From: Azadirachta indica
Lineage: Eukaryota; Streptophyta; Magnoliopsida; Sapindales; Meliaceae
DNA: 64,000 nt
Reading direction: 5' to 3'
NCBI GenBank assembly: GCA_022749755.1
Contig: CM040444.1
Location: 10,272,274-10,336,273, forward strand
The translations under genes and the position numbers were made by a program. This document shows, one piece after another, positions 13,195 to 25,144 of the stretch (position 1 is the first letter of the stretch; each line of letters starts with the position of its first letter). The notes under the pieces are model-generated. The model was not told the DNA's origin. It did no database searches and saw nothing but the letters and a program-made list of their open reading frames with translations.

Positions 13195-13458
13195 GTATTA
13201 TTTTATTATTTTTGCCTTTCACTTCACCGACTTAAAGAAAGCCATTTTAGACTCTGAACTTCATTCAAACCCCTCAATTTTGTCTTTTTCACTTTTTGCC
13301 TTAATAAATTCTTATTACCCAAAAATCCCCCTCTTATCAAAATGTAAATATATTCAACCATAATCAAGTAGTCCATTTCCAATAAATATACTTATTTTCT
13401 AATGTCTATGTATATGTATGCGTGTATGTGTATGCATTAATCAAAATGAATAATAAAA

Positions 13459-14023
13459 TGAATAAAATGAAATTATTTTTACAAATGTATGTGATCACTC
13501 ATTTTATCTAGTTATCGCATGTGTATTTTCAACTTGCGAATGATGACTAATTTATGCATGAGTTACAGGCATTTTATAGTAAGGCATAGAGATGTATTTT
13601 CTTATAAATTATATCCACTCATTAAGCCTCAAACTCATTATTTTTTGTATTTTCCCTAGTTTCCTCTATGTCATGCAAAATTTTGTGCAGGGTGCAATTT
13701 TCATACGTGAGGTTGGGGCTACTGCATATATATTGAATGAAATATTTTGAGTATATCATGTTTATATATGTGTGTATGTATGTATACACACATGCACACA
13801 TTAGTCAAGTATATGTGCATATGAATATGGTACAAATGATGTATATATTCTGATGAGTCATGAAGCCTCAGTGTGTGTTAATGATGAGGCTAATGCCATT
13901 TATATTATTCATGAAATTCTGTTTTGTGAGGATTATGAAAAGATTACAAGTATATAAGAAAGTATAAGTATTTAATAGGATTTGTCCTAAACCCCTAGAA
14001 GGAGTTCAAGATGGGTCCTCTCA
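13459..14023 (+). repeat. Probable 5' LTR of a plus-strand gypsy element
   Basis: The 3' boundary is supported: the sequence ends ...GGTCCTCTCA, followed by TTT and a perfect primer site. The 5' boundary is tentative, taken from the inverted match to the end of the preceding LTR (TGAATAAAATGAAATTA at 13,459). Confidence 0.4.
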
Positions 14024-14026
14024 TTT

Positions 14027-14038
14027 TGGTATCAGAGC
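14027..14038 (+). other. Primer binding site (initiator tRNA-Met type)
   Basis: TGGTATCAGAGC is an exact match to the usual plant retrotransposon primer site complementary to the initiator tRNA-Met. It is followed by gag-like sequence on the same strand, so it marks the 5' end of a plus-strand element. Confidence 0.8.
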
Positions 14039-14199
14039 ATGTTTTTGTTCTGTAGACTATTGTATGATATACGCAAATTACATGCGTCATGGCATAACTG
14101 GATTGAAATTGGCGAGAACTACCGTTATTATAAATTTACCTCCAAACAAGGAAGAAGAAAAGGAAGTTATAGAAAAAGGAGGATTTGATTTTGTACCAT

Positions 14200-14935
14200 A
14201 TCTACCTATATATCAACCCTAATTAAGTCCTAATACATGGATGGAAAACACTATCAAACATGTTTGCAGTTTGGGTGCGACAAATTTTGAGGGCATTGGT
14301 GATCTAATGGTTGCAGAGTCTTGGTCAAATATAATTGGGAGAATATTTCAAGTAATGGGGTATATAGACGAAGAAAAGGTGATCTTTGTATCGTTTTTCG
14401 ATTTGGCGTAAAGCATACTACGAGTGACATTTGTATTAAACCTATATTCAAGATATGAAGCCATTATTTAGGCTGGCTTTTAAAGAGAATTCAATGACAA
14501 ATTCTTATCATGTGTTTGTCAGGACACCAAAACGAGTGAATTCTTGACACTAGTCCAAGGGTCAATGATAGTTGAAAAGTATAAAAATAAATTTACAAAA
14601 TTATTGAGATTTGCTCCTACTGTGATGTAAGATAAGACAGATGAATATAAACGATAAAAAGTAGGCTTGTGGAAAGATATTAAGAAATTTGTGACTAGAT
14701 CTAAGTACACAAATTTTTAACAATTTAATTAAAGCTGCTATGACTGTTAAGTAATGTTCAATAAAAGCTCCAATGATCGAACCGTCAAGACATGGTCAAA
14801 GTCGAAATTGATCAGCTAGCAGATCTAGCAATAGTAGAGTTTCTAGAAGAAAAGGTAGGGAAAAAATATTCGAAAGGACGACAACAAGGTCCATCTCCTA
14901 AGATGTCAGGAGGGCTATAACCATGGATTTACAAA
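14200..14935 (+). pseudogene. Ty3/gypsy gag fragment (plus strand)
   Basis: Broken plus-strand translation matches the gypsy gag domain. GATNFEGIGDLMVAESWSN and IIGRIFQVMGYIDEEKV (about 14,270-14,380) are followed, after frame changes, by the region of EFLTLVQGSMIVEKYKNKF and TKLLRFAPTVM (about 14,540-14,630). This is the classic 'AE.WL..LE.IF..M.C.DEEKV' and 'L.QGSMTV..Y...F..LSRFAP' pair. Multiple stops show decay. The element ends or is lost after about 14,935; no pol follows. Confidence 0.75.
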
Positions 14936-15559
14936 AGTAATTGACTCCAAAATTAATTGAATAAGCAACTGCATAAAAAGGCTATAACCATGTGTCTTAC
15001 CAAAATATGAAAGAAAAATATTTTTAGTTATCTCATGATTTTAATATAATTCTAATTTTAATAATGACATGAAGTTGGAAATATCTGTCAAGTAGTTCAT
15101 CAAGAAAGCAGTGTTCATTTTATAAAAATTAAATAAATATAAGATCTTATGAACTATTACCTTAGTTGTAAATATAAGAAAGTGAGAGGATGTAAAAAAA
15201 TTATACTAGAATTTTAATTTAGAAGAACAAAAAAATGACAGATTGAGACAAATTGTTTTCGTCTAGTAGAAGTATTCACTAAAAATTGAATTGTGATTAC
15301 AAGAAGGATCATATTTATAGATGCAGTGTACCAATATATTAGTCTATGTGACTGACACTTAGCAATCAATTGTCAAATTGATTGCAATGTAACTTAGGCA
15401 AAATAAAAGGTATTCATGCATTTTAACATCATAAGACGGGGAGACCATAAACAGCATGCTGGTGGATCAGTAGGATAAGAAATTGACGTGGACAAGCAAT
15501 TCAAATGGTACTGATTTATTGGTGGAGATTCACAACTGAATTGAATAAACTATTCACAA

Positions 15560-15790
15560 CTATCTCTTTGAATATCCATTACTTCAGGATAATTGTATTT
15601 GAGCATTATTAACCACTTATACAATCCATATTTAGTTTTAAATGCTGTCTTCCATTCATCTTGTTCTTTCATGTGAATTTGATAATAGCCATTCTTTAAA
15701 TCAATTTTAGAAAATAAACAAGAACCTTATAATTCATCAAGCATATTATCTAATTTAGGGATAGATTAATGAAGATCCATTAATGGAGAT
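15560..15790 (-). pseudogene. Ty3/gypsy reverse transcriptase fragment
   Basis: Minus-strand translation gives SIPKLDNMLDEL, a stop, then [19 protein letters not shown] and [18 protein letters not shown]. This is the RT segment that precedes the catalytic box. It is the same subfamily as the RT at 63,703-63,978. Similarity ends abruptly at WLIM, so this is a truncated scrap about 230 bp long. Confidence 0.75.
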
Positions 15791-15805
15791 TAAGACACTG
15801 GCCAA

Positions 15806-16027
15806 ATGGTTCAAGCTAAAATTCCCAAATGTTTTCAAGATCCTTTGCAAGAAATCGGTGATCCAATGATTAAAGCCAGGACAAAGAAGATGAAAGAGGC
15901 TTTGCAAGGCTTAATTATGAAAGTGCATGACAAAAAAGTTATTCTACAAGATTCTAAGGCTGTTCTAGAAGTTTTCAAAGCCTCACCAAAGATAATCACT
16001 TACCTTTATGTGCAAGAAGAAAAATAG
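15806..16027 (+). pseudogene. Gypsy pol C-terminal tail
   Basis: A 73-residue open frame contains DPLQEIGDPMIKARTKKMKEALQGLI, similar to the 'GPMTRARAKK..EAL' tails at the end of many plant gypsy polyproteins. It is directly followed by LTR-like sequence on the same strand, the expected order. It is not an independent gene. Confidence 0.5.
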
Positions 16028-16039
16028 CCCTAAGCTAGT

Positions 16040-16465
16040 AAATCCTAATGCCACATGGGAAAATGAGGGCTTTAAAGATTTCTTATTTAGGTTAGATTAT
16101 TTACTTTACATAGAATTAACTTCTTAATTTGTTTAGGATTGTTATGTTTCTTAATTAGATTAGAATTTTAGTTTTCTCTTTTATTTGAGGTTTCTACTCC
16201 TATTTATGTTAGGATTTTTATTCTTACTCAATTTTAGAATAATGTTTACATGCCTATATAAAGGCTACTACTATGTAAACAAATAATCATCACATCATTA
16301 ATAATATTGAAATATTTGTTCTTGGTAGAATACAATATCCTGACTTATCAAAGGAGTGATCAACTTTTGTGGTGTCTTTAAGATTGGAATTTTAAGGATT
16401 TATTTCCTTAAGTTTTAATCTGATCATCTCAATTTGCTTTCTAGTTCTTGGGGTGCGCATAACAA
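16040..16465 (+). repeat. LTR-like fragment with TATA box
   Basis: This AT-rich stretch after the pol tail has the layout of a plant gypsy LTR: repeated TTAGATTAGAATTT-type motifs, then a TATA box (CCTATATAAAGGC, near 16,252), then a T-rich leader ending near GGTGCGCATAACAA. No partner copy is seen, so the ends are approximate. Confidence 0.45.
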
Positions 16466-16480
16466 TTAATTCAAGAGTTC

Positions 16481-16738
16481 TTAGAGCAGGTTGTCTAGTG
16501 GATTATTATCACTTTTTCTATATAAAAACTTTTTAAATATTTTCAATATAATTTGATTGATAAATAAAGATTCTAGCAAAATTTTACTCGATCTGTAGCC
16601 TGGACAATATTTAGTTTTTCCAATTTTTTTTATTTCAATTGCCCTTTTTAAATATTCAATAATACCTTGAATTTCTAAAGGACTATCTATTAAATTCAAA
16701 TCTTGAAAATATACTATTATTATAATTGTTGATGTCAA
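16481..16738 (-). pseudogene. Ty1/copia reverse transcriptase fragment
   Basis: The 85-residue minus-strand segment matches the copia RT downstream of the catalytic box: EIQGIIEYLKRAIEIKKIGK, KYCPGYRSSK and ILKIFKKFLYRKSDNNPL. These correspond to 'L..TI.YLK..FEMKDLGKTKFCLGLQIE' and 'VLKRF.MD.AHPLSTPM'. It is a short scrap with no flanking copia sequence. Confidence 0.7.
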
Positions 16739-16744
16739 ATTTCA

Positions 16745-17660
16745 TCACCTAATATCTTGGGGTAAGTTTTTTGATAGTCACATGGGGACTTGATTTTGTT
16801 TGACCGCGAGGACGATTTGTCGGTACCACAAGAGTAAGTTTTTTGGTAGTCATAGGAGGTTTAATTTTGTTAAACTATGAGGGCAGTTTTTTCAATACCA
16901 TGATGGTGTTTTATTTTCTAGTAGCCCCAAGGGACTAAGTTTCCGTGAGCATTGTGTGTCAGTATCACGGTGGTACTTAATTTTTTAATGGTCTAAAGAA
17001 ACTTAGTTTTATTTATCGCAAGGGTGATGTGTCAACACCATGATGGTAATTTATTTTCTAATAGTCTAAGAGAACTTTATTTTTTTCATTTTATCGCGAG
17101 GGCAGTGTTTCAACACCATAGTGATACTTTATTTTTTGGTATTCCTAGAGGACTTTATTTTATTTACTATAAATGCAGTGTCTGCACCATGGTAGTACTT
17201 TATTTTCTGATAGTGCAAGGGGACCTAATTTTATTTACCACAAGAGTAGTGTGTCTATACTATGGTGATACTTTATTTTCTAGTAGTTTGAAGGGACTTT
17301 GTTTAATTTAAGGCAAGGTTGGTGTTTGTACCATGGTGATACTTTATTCTTCGGTAATGCGGGGGGACTTTATTTTATTTACCGCTAGGGCGGTGTCAAT
17401 ACCATGGTGGCACTTTGTTTTCTAGTAATCCGAGAGAGCCTAATTTTATTTACCTTGAGGGCGCGATGTATCAATACCATGGTGACACTTTATTTTCCAG
17501 TGGTTCAAGAGAACTTTATTTTATTTATCGCAGGGACAGTGTCGGTACCATGGTGATACTTTATTTTTTGGCAGTTTGAAAGGACCATTTTTATTTATTG
17601 CAAGGCCGGTTTGTCGATACCATATGGTACTTTATTTTGTAGTATTCCGAGCAAATTTTG
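16745..17660. repeat. Diverged tandem repeat, ~12 units of ~72 bp
   Basis: About twelve units of 67-78 bp lie head to tail. The consensus by eye is ACTTTATTTTATTTACCGCG, AGGGCAGTGTCAATACCATG, GTGATACTTTATTTTCTGGT, AGTCCGAGAGG. Each unit holds the phrase ACTTTATTTT twice, about 36 bp apart, suggesting a dimeric unit. Copies differ by roughly 15-30 percent, so the array is old. Open stretches across it are by-products of the repeat, not genes. Confidence 0.9.
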
Positions 17661-17972
17661 CATTTTGGCACTTAGTGGTGCATTACTTGGCTCATCTTCA
17701 CTATTTTTCTCTTAGAAATGGTAAGCAGATGAAAACTTATACAATAGCATCATAAATTCATTAAACATAAACAAATATGATTTATACTCATAGCAATTAT
17801 ATAATATATAAAAAAAAAGGGCTTAGAAGATTGTACATATGAAAGTGTAAATTGAGACTAATTTGGTTACTAATAAAAAAAAAAATTCACATCATAGTTT
17901 ATTATTTCTAATTAAATTATAAGAAAATTAAATATTATTTAAAATAATCGTGCATACTAAGTAGAAATTGGC

Positions 17973-19347
17973 TAATGAATGTTTAAAAGTGTAGGTTTAT
18001 CAAGAGAAATATTATAATTTACACTTAATAATGTCCTTCTATTCCCCAATAATGAAGCATATTCCTTTATATTGAATTGTAAAATATGAATTGGACTAAA
18101 TAGTTGGTTTTGCGCAGGTTTCGTATAATGAGCGTATCTTTCAATCCAAATTATCAATTGATACGATTCTTGAGGTAGACAAACATAAACTCATCATTTC
18201 ACAACTTTGTAAGCCAAAGGTTGGACCAGTTCAAGCAATTAATGGGATGAAATTGGGCTTCAACAGAACTCAAGCGCATCTTTGAACCAGCCCAACATGC
18301 TTCCGTATTTGGGCCGTATCTCCCTAAATATGTAACGAAAAATTACGTGGTTGGGTGATCTAGAAAGCTGAGAAAGGGATCTAAATTGTTTATGTAGGTT
18401 ACCAAAAAGAGCTATCATTCTAGAAGGGCGGTGGAAAAATGCGACTTAAACATCTCTGCCTATTTTCAACACAACTCATGGTCTAAAATAGAAATAAGAG
18501 CGAGATATAGACCATTAGAAAGATGAGTCACCCACCTACAACTTTGAAGAAGGATGCTTTATGAAATTCGGTGGTTTTCATGGTCAAAGATATGTTGGAA
18601 GTTGGTAAAGTGTGATTAATTGGAAATTGACCAAATTATGTTCACACATGTGGAATGTCTTTTGTTTTACCTATATAAAGGGAGACGTGGAAGTGAGGAG
18701 GGAGATCAGTTTTGTTTTCCATTTCTATTTTATTGTTGTAATTTGAACTTTAATTAAATGATGTATTTCTAATTTCGTAATTAGGGTTAAGGTGAACTTT
18801 TGATGATTTTATAGTTTTGTTCTTTGATCCTTTGCCTTGTTCTTCATTGTTAATCTTTTTATTGATTGAGTACTATATTTTGCAAGTGATTTTGAATTGT
18901 TAGAAACCTTGATTAATTGTTAACAAATGGTACATTGAATACTTGGATATTTTCTACATATCAAGAGCATGGTAACTTATAGTTTTTCACCATCAACTAA
19001 AAGGTAAGTCTTTTGATTTCTTTGTGCTTAAACGTTTTGTTTTCATTATCCAATTAAGATCAGTTCTTTTGATTCTTAATTGTGTTTTTCTTTAAAAAAA
19101 AGGGATCAAGAATAAGTTCTATACAAATCATTAAAATGGATCCCTAATGCCCTAATATATAATAATATAGAATTTAAATTTGACAATAAACAAATTCACT
19201 CTATTAGAATATTCGGATTTATAATATTTAGACCTTTGAACTTGTAAACTTAATATAACATATTCTCTGTGGACCGACACTCGGACTTCCGAACTTTATT
19301 ACTTAAGATAACTTATACTTGAGAGTTACAACCTTTAAGTTGTAGCA
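17973..19347 (+). repeat. 5' LTR of the Athila-type element
   Basis: 1,375 bp. It begins TAATGAATGTTT, where the 3' LTR has TGATGAATGTTT, so the terminal TG is mutated. It ends ...AAGTTGTAGCA. It lacks ~27 bp that the 3' LTR has after TTTATG. A TATA box (CTATATAAAGGG) lies at 18,672-18,679 and is conserved in both LTRs; it is the probable start signal for element RNA. Confidence 0.95.
18672..18679 (+). promoter_or_regulatory. TATA box in 5' LTR
   Basis: TATATAAA within TTACCTATATAAAGGGAGAC, about halfway through the LTR, the usual place for the U3/R boundary. The same sequence lies at 28,706-28,713 in the 3' LTR. Confidence 0.65.
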
Positions 19348-19353
19348 AGTTTT

Positions 19354-19371
19354 TGGCGCCGTTGCCGGGGA
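19354..19371 (+). other. Primer binding site, tRNA-Asp type
   Basis: TGGCGCCGTTGCCGGGGA begins six bases after the 5' LTR. This is the primer site typical of Athila-type plant gypsy elements, complementary to the tRNA-Asp 3' end. It appears unmutated. Confidence 0.85.
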
Positions 19372-19716
19372 GTACAGTTTGTATAAAGTTTACTAGTTCT
19401 TGTTTAATTTTCTTTTACTAACTTTAACCTCTAACTCTAACTCTAACTTTAATATATATATTTTTTAATTTACTTGTTGTTATTTATTTTTATTGGGAGG
19501 CTCAGCCGCCTATTTATATTTACATTATGGTTGGTTTTATATATAACACCTAATTTTTGTTCATAGTAGGCTTTGCCACCTTTTTTTAATTTTTTCTATT
19601 ACGTATTGTGTTGTTATTTTCATTTACAATAATTTTATTAAGAGGAAGGTTATACCACCTCTTTTTTTTTCTTGTCTTTTTTGTTTATTTGTTTATTGTG
19701 CTAACATTTTATTGTA
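19372..19716 (+). other. Untranslated leader with three GGAGGCT..GCCRCC motifs
   Basis: T-rich leader. Three short near-palindromic motifs are spaced about 75 bp apart: GGAGGCTCAGCCGCC (about 19,497), GTAGGCTTTGCCACC (about 19,566) and GAAGGTTATACCACC (about 19,645). A run of CTAACT repeats lies at about 19,418-19,450. The motifs may be packaging or translation signals, but nothing in the sequence proves it. Confidence 0.5.
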
Positions 19717-21590
19717 TTGTGTTTTATTATTATTATTATTATTTTTATGCTTGGATGGTATCGTGATCCTCATTCTCATCGATTGGTGAAAGGTAATTCT
19801 GAAACCTCCTTTGGAAATTTGTTTGATTCATCTTCAAACTCACACACAACTAACACTATGGCTGAAAATGAAAGTATTCATGGAGAAAATGAAAATCATC
19901 ATGTTCGAACTATGCGTGAATATTTGCAACCTCCTCGAAATTCATTTCCTTCATGCTTTATTTTTCCGCTCAATGCAAATAACTTCAGATTTAAGCCCGG
20001 TATGATTCCTTTACTTCCTAATTTCCATGGCTTAGAGTCTGAGAGTCCTTATTTACATTTGAAAGAATTTGAGGAAGTATGTGCCACATTTATGGATCAA
20101 ACATGTAGTGAAAAAATAATTAAGCTAAAATTGTTTCCTTTTTCTTTAAAAGATAAAGCAAAAACATGGCTTAATTCATTAAGATTTAGATCTATAGGCA
20201 CATGACAAGAAATGCAAACCAAGTTTTTAAAGCAATTTTTTCCAATACATAAAACGAATGCTTTCAAGAGACAAATTCAAAATTTTTGTCAAAAAGGAAA
20301 TGAAACATATTTTCAATGTTTGGAAAGATTTAAAGACTTGTTGAATTCATGCCCACACCATGGTTTTGAAAAATGGCGTAGGATAAGTTTCTTTTATGAA
20401 GGGTTAACACCAGAGACAAAACAATTTGTTGAAACAATGTGTAATGGTGAATTTTTAGACAAAGACCCAGAAGAAGCTTTAGAGTATTTAGATCATTTAG
20501 CTGAGAACTCTCAATCCTGGCAAACCACTAGTTTCTCTAAAAATTCAATTAGATCTAATATGACTAGTTCTAATGAGGGTAAATATAATTTGAGTGGAGA
20601 AAATGATCTAAGTGCTAGAATTACAAATTTAACGAGAAAGATTGAAGCCATGGAATTAAGGAAAGTTAAAGAGGTCAAATCTGTGCATAATGATGAAATT
20701 TGTGAAATTTGTAAAGTCATGGGACATTCCACTCAAGATTGTCCAAATATTTCTATTTTTAAAGAAGTGTTGCATGACCAAGCAAATTCTATGAATTCCT
20801 TCAAAAAGCCTTTTTCCTCTAATTCTCCATATTCTGAAACATACAATCCTGGATGGAGAAATCACCCAAATTTTCGTTGGAGAAATGATAATCATGCCCA
20901 TCCACCACCTCAAAGACCTTCAAATTTTCCATCATACCATTCACCACATTTGAAAACTCTTGAGGAAACATTGCAAACATTCATGCAAGGGCAAACAAGC
21001 ATAAACAATCAAACATCACAAGCCATTGATGATATCAAGAATACACTTTCAACATTGACCTCAGCTTTGCGCAGTCAAGAGAAAGGTAAATTTCCTGCTC
21101 AACCACAATCAAATCCAGCGGGTCAATTTCATGTAAGTGATTCTAACTCAAATGGCACACAGCACGAGAATGCCAACTCCATCACTACTCTCCGAAGTGG
21201 TAAGGTCATTGATAAAACCATTTCTTTGAAAGAGATTGAACCTAAAGAACCATCAAAATTAGTGAGTGAGGAAAATAATGTTGAACCTAAGATGTATGAT
21301 GTTAAAAAATGCCCTATCCCTGCTCCTTTTCCTCAAAGATTGCAACCAATTCAAAAGTTGAACCAAAATTCTGAAATTTTTGAACTTTTTAAGCAAGTCA
21401 AAATTAACATTCCTTTGTTAGATGCAATTAAACAAGTTCTTTCTTATGCCAAATTTTTAAAAGATTTATGTACTGTTAAAAGGAAGCTTAATGTTCAAAA
21501 GAAAGCATTTTTAACTGAGAATGTTAATTCGATTATTCAACATAACACTCCACCAAAATATAAAGATCTTGATTGTCCCACCATTTCTTG
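19717..21590 (+). pseudogene. Gag of the Athila-type element (one nonsense codon)
   Basis: The Gag frame may start at 19,717 or at the later ATG at 19,858 (MAENESIHGEN), which fits the family better. It contains the retrotransposon gag domain (PYLHLKEFEEVCATF, LKDKAKTWLNSL, MQTKFLKQFFP, CLERFKDLLNSCPHHGFE) and one zinc knuckle, CEICKVMGHSTQDC (CX2CX4HX4C, 20,701-20,742). A TGA at 20,203-20,205 sits where family members have Trp (GTW-EMQ), consistent with TGG to TGA. The frame otherwise stays open to 21,612, but homology shifts to another frame near 21,590, where a base has been lost. Gag would form cytoplasmic particles; this copy yields only a truncated N-terminal piece. Confidence 0.9.
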
Positions 21591-23882
21591 TGTATTGGAA
21601 ACTTTAGGATAAACCATGCTTTACTTGATCTTGGTGCAAGTGTTAATTTGTTGCCATATTCAGTGTATGAGCAATTAGGTTTAAGTGAGCTTAAACCTAC
21701 TTCTACAACACTTCAACTTGCTGATCGTTCTGTGAAAATACCACGAGGAATACTTGAGGATGTGTTAGTCCAAGTAGATAAATTTTACTTTCCTGTAAAT
21801 TTTATTGTCTTAGACACACAACCTATTTCTAACTCAAGCACCCAAATTCCTGTCATATTAGAACGTTCATTTCTTGCTACATCTAATGCAATAATCAATT
21901 GTAGGAATGGAATTCTAAAATTAACCTTTGGAAACATGACATTGGAAATGAATGTGTTTAATATTTGCAAGCAACCTAGTGAAAATAATGACATGCATGA
22001 AGTTAGTTATATCGAGGAACTCGTTCATGACTACTTTAATGTTTCATCTTTTTCTGATCCCTTGGATGCTTATTTAAATGGTTGCAATGATTTCAATTTT
22101 GATGAAAATTTTGAAGTATCTCATATTTATTCTCTTTTAAAATCTTCTCAGGTTTTGGAAGTTAATGGATGGAGACCAAAATTTGAAGACTTACCTCAAC
22201 GAGCTGATAAACCGATGCCATCGAGTGTTCAACCACCAAAACTTGAATTGAAACCATTACCATCTGACCTCAAGTATGCTTTCTTGGGTGCTAATGAAAC
22301 TTTTCCGGTGATAATTTCTTCTAAACTCAGTACTCTTCAAGAATGTAAGTTGCTCAAAATTCTAAGATTGCATAAATATGCTTTAGGATGGACAATAGCT
22401 GACATAAAAGGAATTAGTCCTTTGATTTGCACACATAAGATATATTTGGAAGATAATGCCAAATCATCTAGACAAATGCAACGTAGGCTGAATCCTAATA
22501 TGAAAGAGGTAGTGAGAAATGAAGTTCTCAAGCTTTTAGATGTAGGAATCATTTATCCTATTTCTGATAGCACATAGGTAAGTCTTACACAATTTGTACC
22601 TAAGAAATCTGGAGTTACTGTAGTCAAAAATGAAAATAATGAATTAATTCCAACTAGAACAATTACTAGCTGGAGAATGTGCATTGACTATAGGAAACTC
22701 AATTCAATGACTAGGAAAGACTATTTCCCATTACCATTCATGGATCAAATGTTGGAAAGGGTAGCTGGACATGCATTTTATTGTTTCCTAGATGGGTATT
22801 TTGGGTATAACCAAATTGAAATTGCACCTGAAGACCAAGAAAAGACCACTTTCACTTGTCCATTTGGAACTTTTGCATATAGAAGGATGCCATTTGAATT
22901 GTATAATGCACCAACTACATTTCAAAGATGCATGCTTAGTATTTTTAGTGATATGGTTGAACGATTTCTTTAAATTTTCATGGATGATTTTTCTGTGTTT
23001 GGTGATTCATTTGATGATTGTTTATCTAACTTGGAAAAAGTTTTGATTAGGTGTGAAGAAAAGAATCTTGTGCTTAATTGGGAAAAATGTCATTTCATGG
23101 TCACAAATGGTATTGTGTTTGGTTACATTGTCTCATCAAAAGGAATTGAAGTAGATAAATCTAAAATTGAATTAATTGCCAATTTACCTATTCCTAAGTC
23201 TGTTAAAGATGTTAGATCATTTTTAGGACATGCTGGTTTTTATAGAAAATTTATCAAAGACTTTAATGTCATATCAAGACCATTGTGCAATCTCTTATTA
23301 AAAGATGCTCTCTTTGAGTGGACTGAGTCATGTCAAGAAGCTTTTGTTAAACTTAAAACTATGCTAACATCTGCTCCTATCATGCAGCCTCCAAATTGGA
23401 CTTTACCTTTTAAAATCATGTGCGATGCTAGCGATTATGCTGTTGGAGCTGTTTTAGGACAACGAAAGGATAAGAAACCCTATGTGATTTACTATGCTAG
23501 TAAAACCTTAAATAGTGCTCAAATGAATTATTCTACCACTGAAAAGGAATTACTTGCAATAGTATTTGCATTGGATAAATATTGATCTTCTCTTGTTGGC
23601 TCACCCATTGTGATTTTTAGTGATCATGCAGCATTAAAATATTTTCTTTCAAAAAAGGATGTTAAACCTAAATTGATTAGGTGGATTCTACTATTTCAAG
23701 AATTTGATCTCACAATTCAAGACAAAAAGGAAGTACAAAATGTGGTTGCTGATCACTTGTCAAGACTTATGTTTGAGGAATCGACTAAGACAACACCGAT
23801 TAATGACAATTTCCCTGATGAGCAACTTTTCAATGTTTCTATTTTACCTTGTTTGCTGATATTGTCAATTTTCTTGTTATAG
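21573..23882 (+). pseudogene. Protease, reverse transcriptase and RNase H of the Athila-type element
   Basis: The aspartic protease has the Athila-style active site LLDLGASVNLLP (about 21,617-21,655). RT begins after DVGIIYP, carries RMCIDYRKLNSMTRKD and the catalytic IFMDDFSVFG (about 22,975), and RNase H has IMCDASDYAVGAVLGQ and FSDHAALKYF. Lesions are TAG at 22,575-22,577 (family Trp), TAA at 22,971-22,973 (family Glu), TGA at 23,583-23,585 (family Arg) and a 1-bp loss near 23,853 that moves the frame before the integrase. YFGYNQI replaces the usual YSGYNQI. Apart from these breaks, motif residues are well kept, indicating recent inactivation. Confidence 0.9.
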
Positions 23883-23883
23883 G

Positions 23884-25144
23884 TCAAATGCCAAATCATT
23901 GGAATGCTCAAGATAAAAAGAAATTTTTAAGGGAGGTACGCAATTTCTTTTGAGATGATCCATATCTTTTCAAATATTGCCCTGACCAAATTATAAGGAG
24001 ATGTGTACCTAACAATGAAATTCAAAATATCATTTCTTTTTGTCATTCTGAAGCATGTGGTGGTCATTTTTCTTCAAAGAAAACTGCTGCGAAAATATTG
24101 CAATGTAGATTTTATTGGCCTACCTTATTTAAAGACACAAATATATTTTGTAAAACATGTGACCGTTGTCAAAAATTAGGTGAAATAACTCGTAGAAACA
24201 TGATGCCATTAAATCCTATTTTAGTCATTGAAATATTTGATTGTTGGGGTATTGATTTTATGGGTCATTTTCCATTTTCTTTTGGGTATCAATACATTTT
24301 AGTTGGAGTTGACTATATTTCTAAATGGGTAGAGGCAATTTCTTGCAAAAATAATGATCATAAAATTGTTTTGAAATTTTTGAAAGAAAACATTTTTTCA
24401 AGATTTGGAGTGCCTCGAGCCATAATAAGTGATGGAGGTTTACATTTTTGTAATAAAATTTTTGAGAATTTAATGAAAAAATATGGAATTACACATAAAG
24501 TGTCAACCCCTTATCACCCACAAACAAGTGGACAAGTTGAACTTGCCAATAGAGAAATAAAACATATTTTGGAAAAAACGGTAAAACCGAATCGTAAGGA
24601 TTGGTCTTTAAGACTAACCGATGTACTTTGGGCTTATCGAACTGCTTTTAAATCATCACTTGGCATGTCTCCTTATAGACTTGTTTTTGGAAAGGCTTGT
24701 CACCTACCGGTGGAATTAGAACATAAAGCTTTTTGGGCCATTAAAATGCTTAATTTTGACTTAGATAAAGCAGGATCATTGAGAAAACTCCAAATAGATG
24801 AACTCGAAGAAATTAGGAATGAAGCTTACGAGAATTCTAGAATTTACAAAAAGAAAATGAAGGTGTTTCATGATAAACATATCATTAGAAAATCATTTGA
24901 ACCTTCACAAAAAGTTCTTTTGTATGATTCAAGATTGCATCTATTTTCTGGCAAACTTCGCTCAAAATGGATAGGTCCTTTCATTGTTAAGAAGGTTTAC
25001 CTACATGACGCTGTTAAGATTGAAAACCCCAAAAATGGTAATGTTTTTAAAGTTAATGGACACCGTTTAAAACCATTCTTTGAGAATTTTCCAAGTGAGT
25101 TAGAGTCTATCACTTTGATTGAACCTGTTTACGATACTGGATGA
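23884..25144 (+). pseudogene. Integrase of the Athila-type element
   Basis: This follows from pol by frameshift. A TGA at 23,951-23,953 replaces the Trp before DDPYLFKYC. After it the frame is open to 25,144. The HHCC zinc-binding region is present ([11 protein letters not shown], then CKTCDRCQ). The catalytic core has Asp in WGIDFMGHF, Asp in AIISDGG and Glu in [13 protein letters not shown], the full D,D(35)E set. A C-terminal domain with [20 protein letters not shown] follows. The protein would insert element cDNA into the genome. It needs the Gag-Pol fusion to be made, and several upstream stops prevent this here. Confidence 0.9.

Noticed and set aside
17024..17311. 95-residue plus-strand frame
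   Set aside because: It lies wholly within the ~72-bp tandem repeat, and the internal protein repetition merely reflects the DNA repeat.
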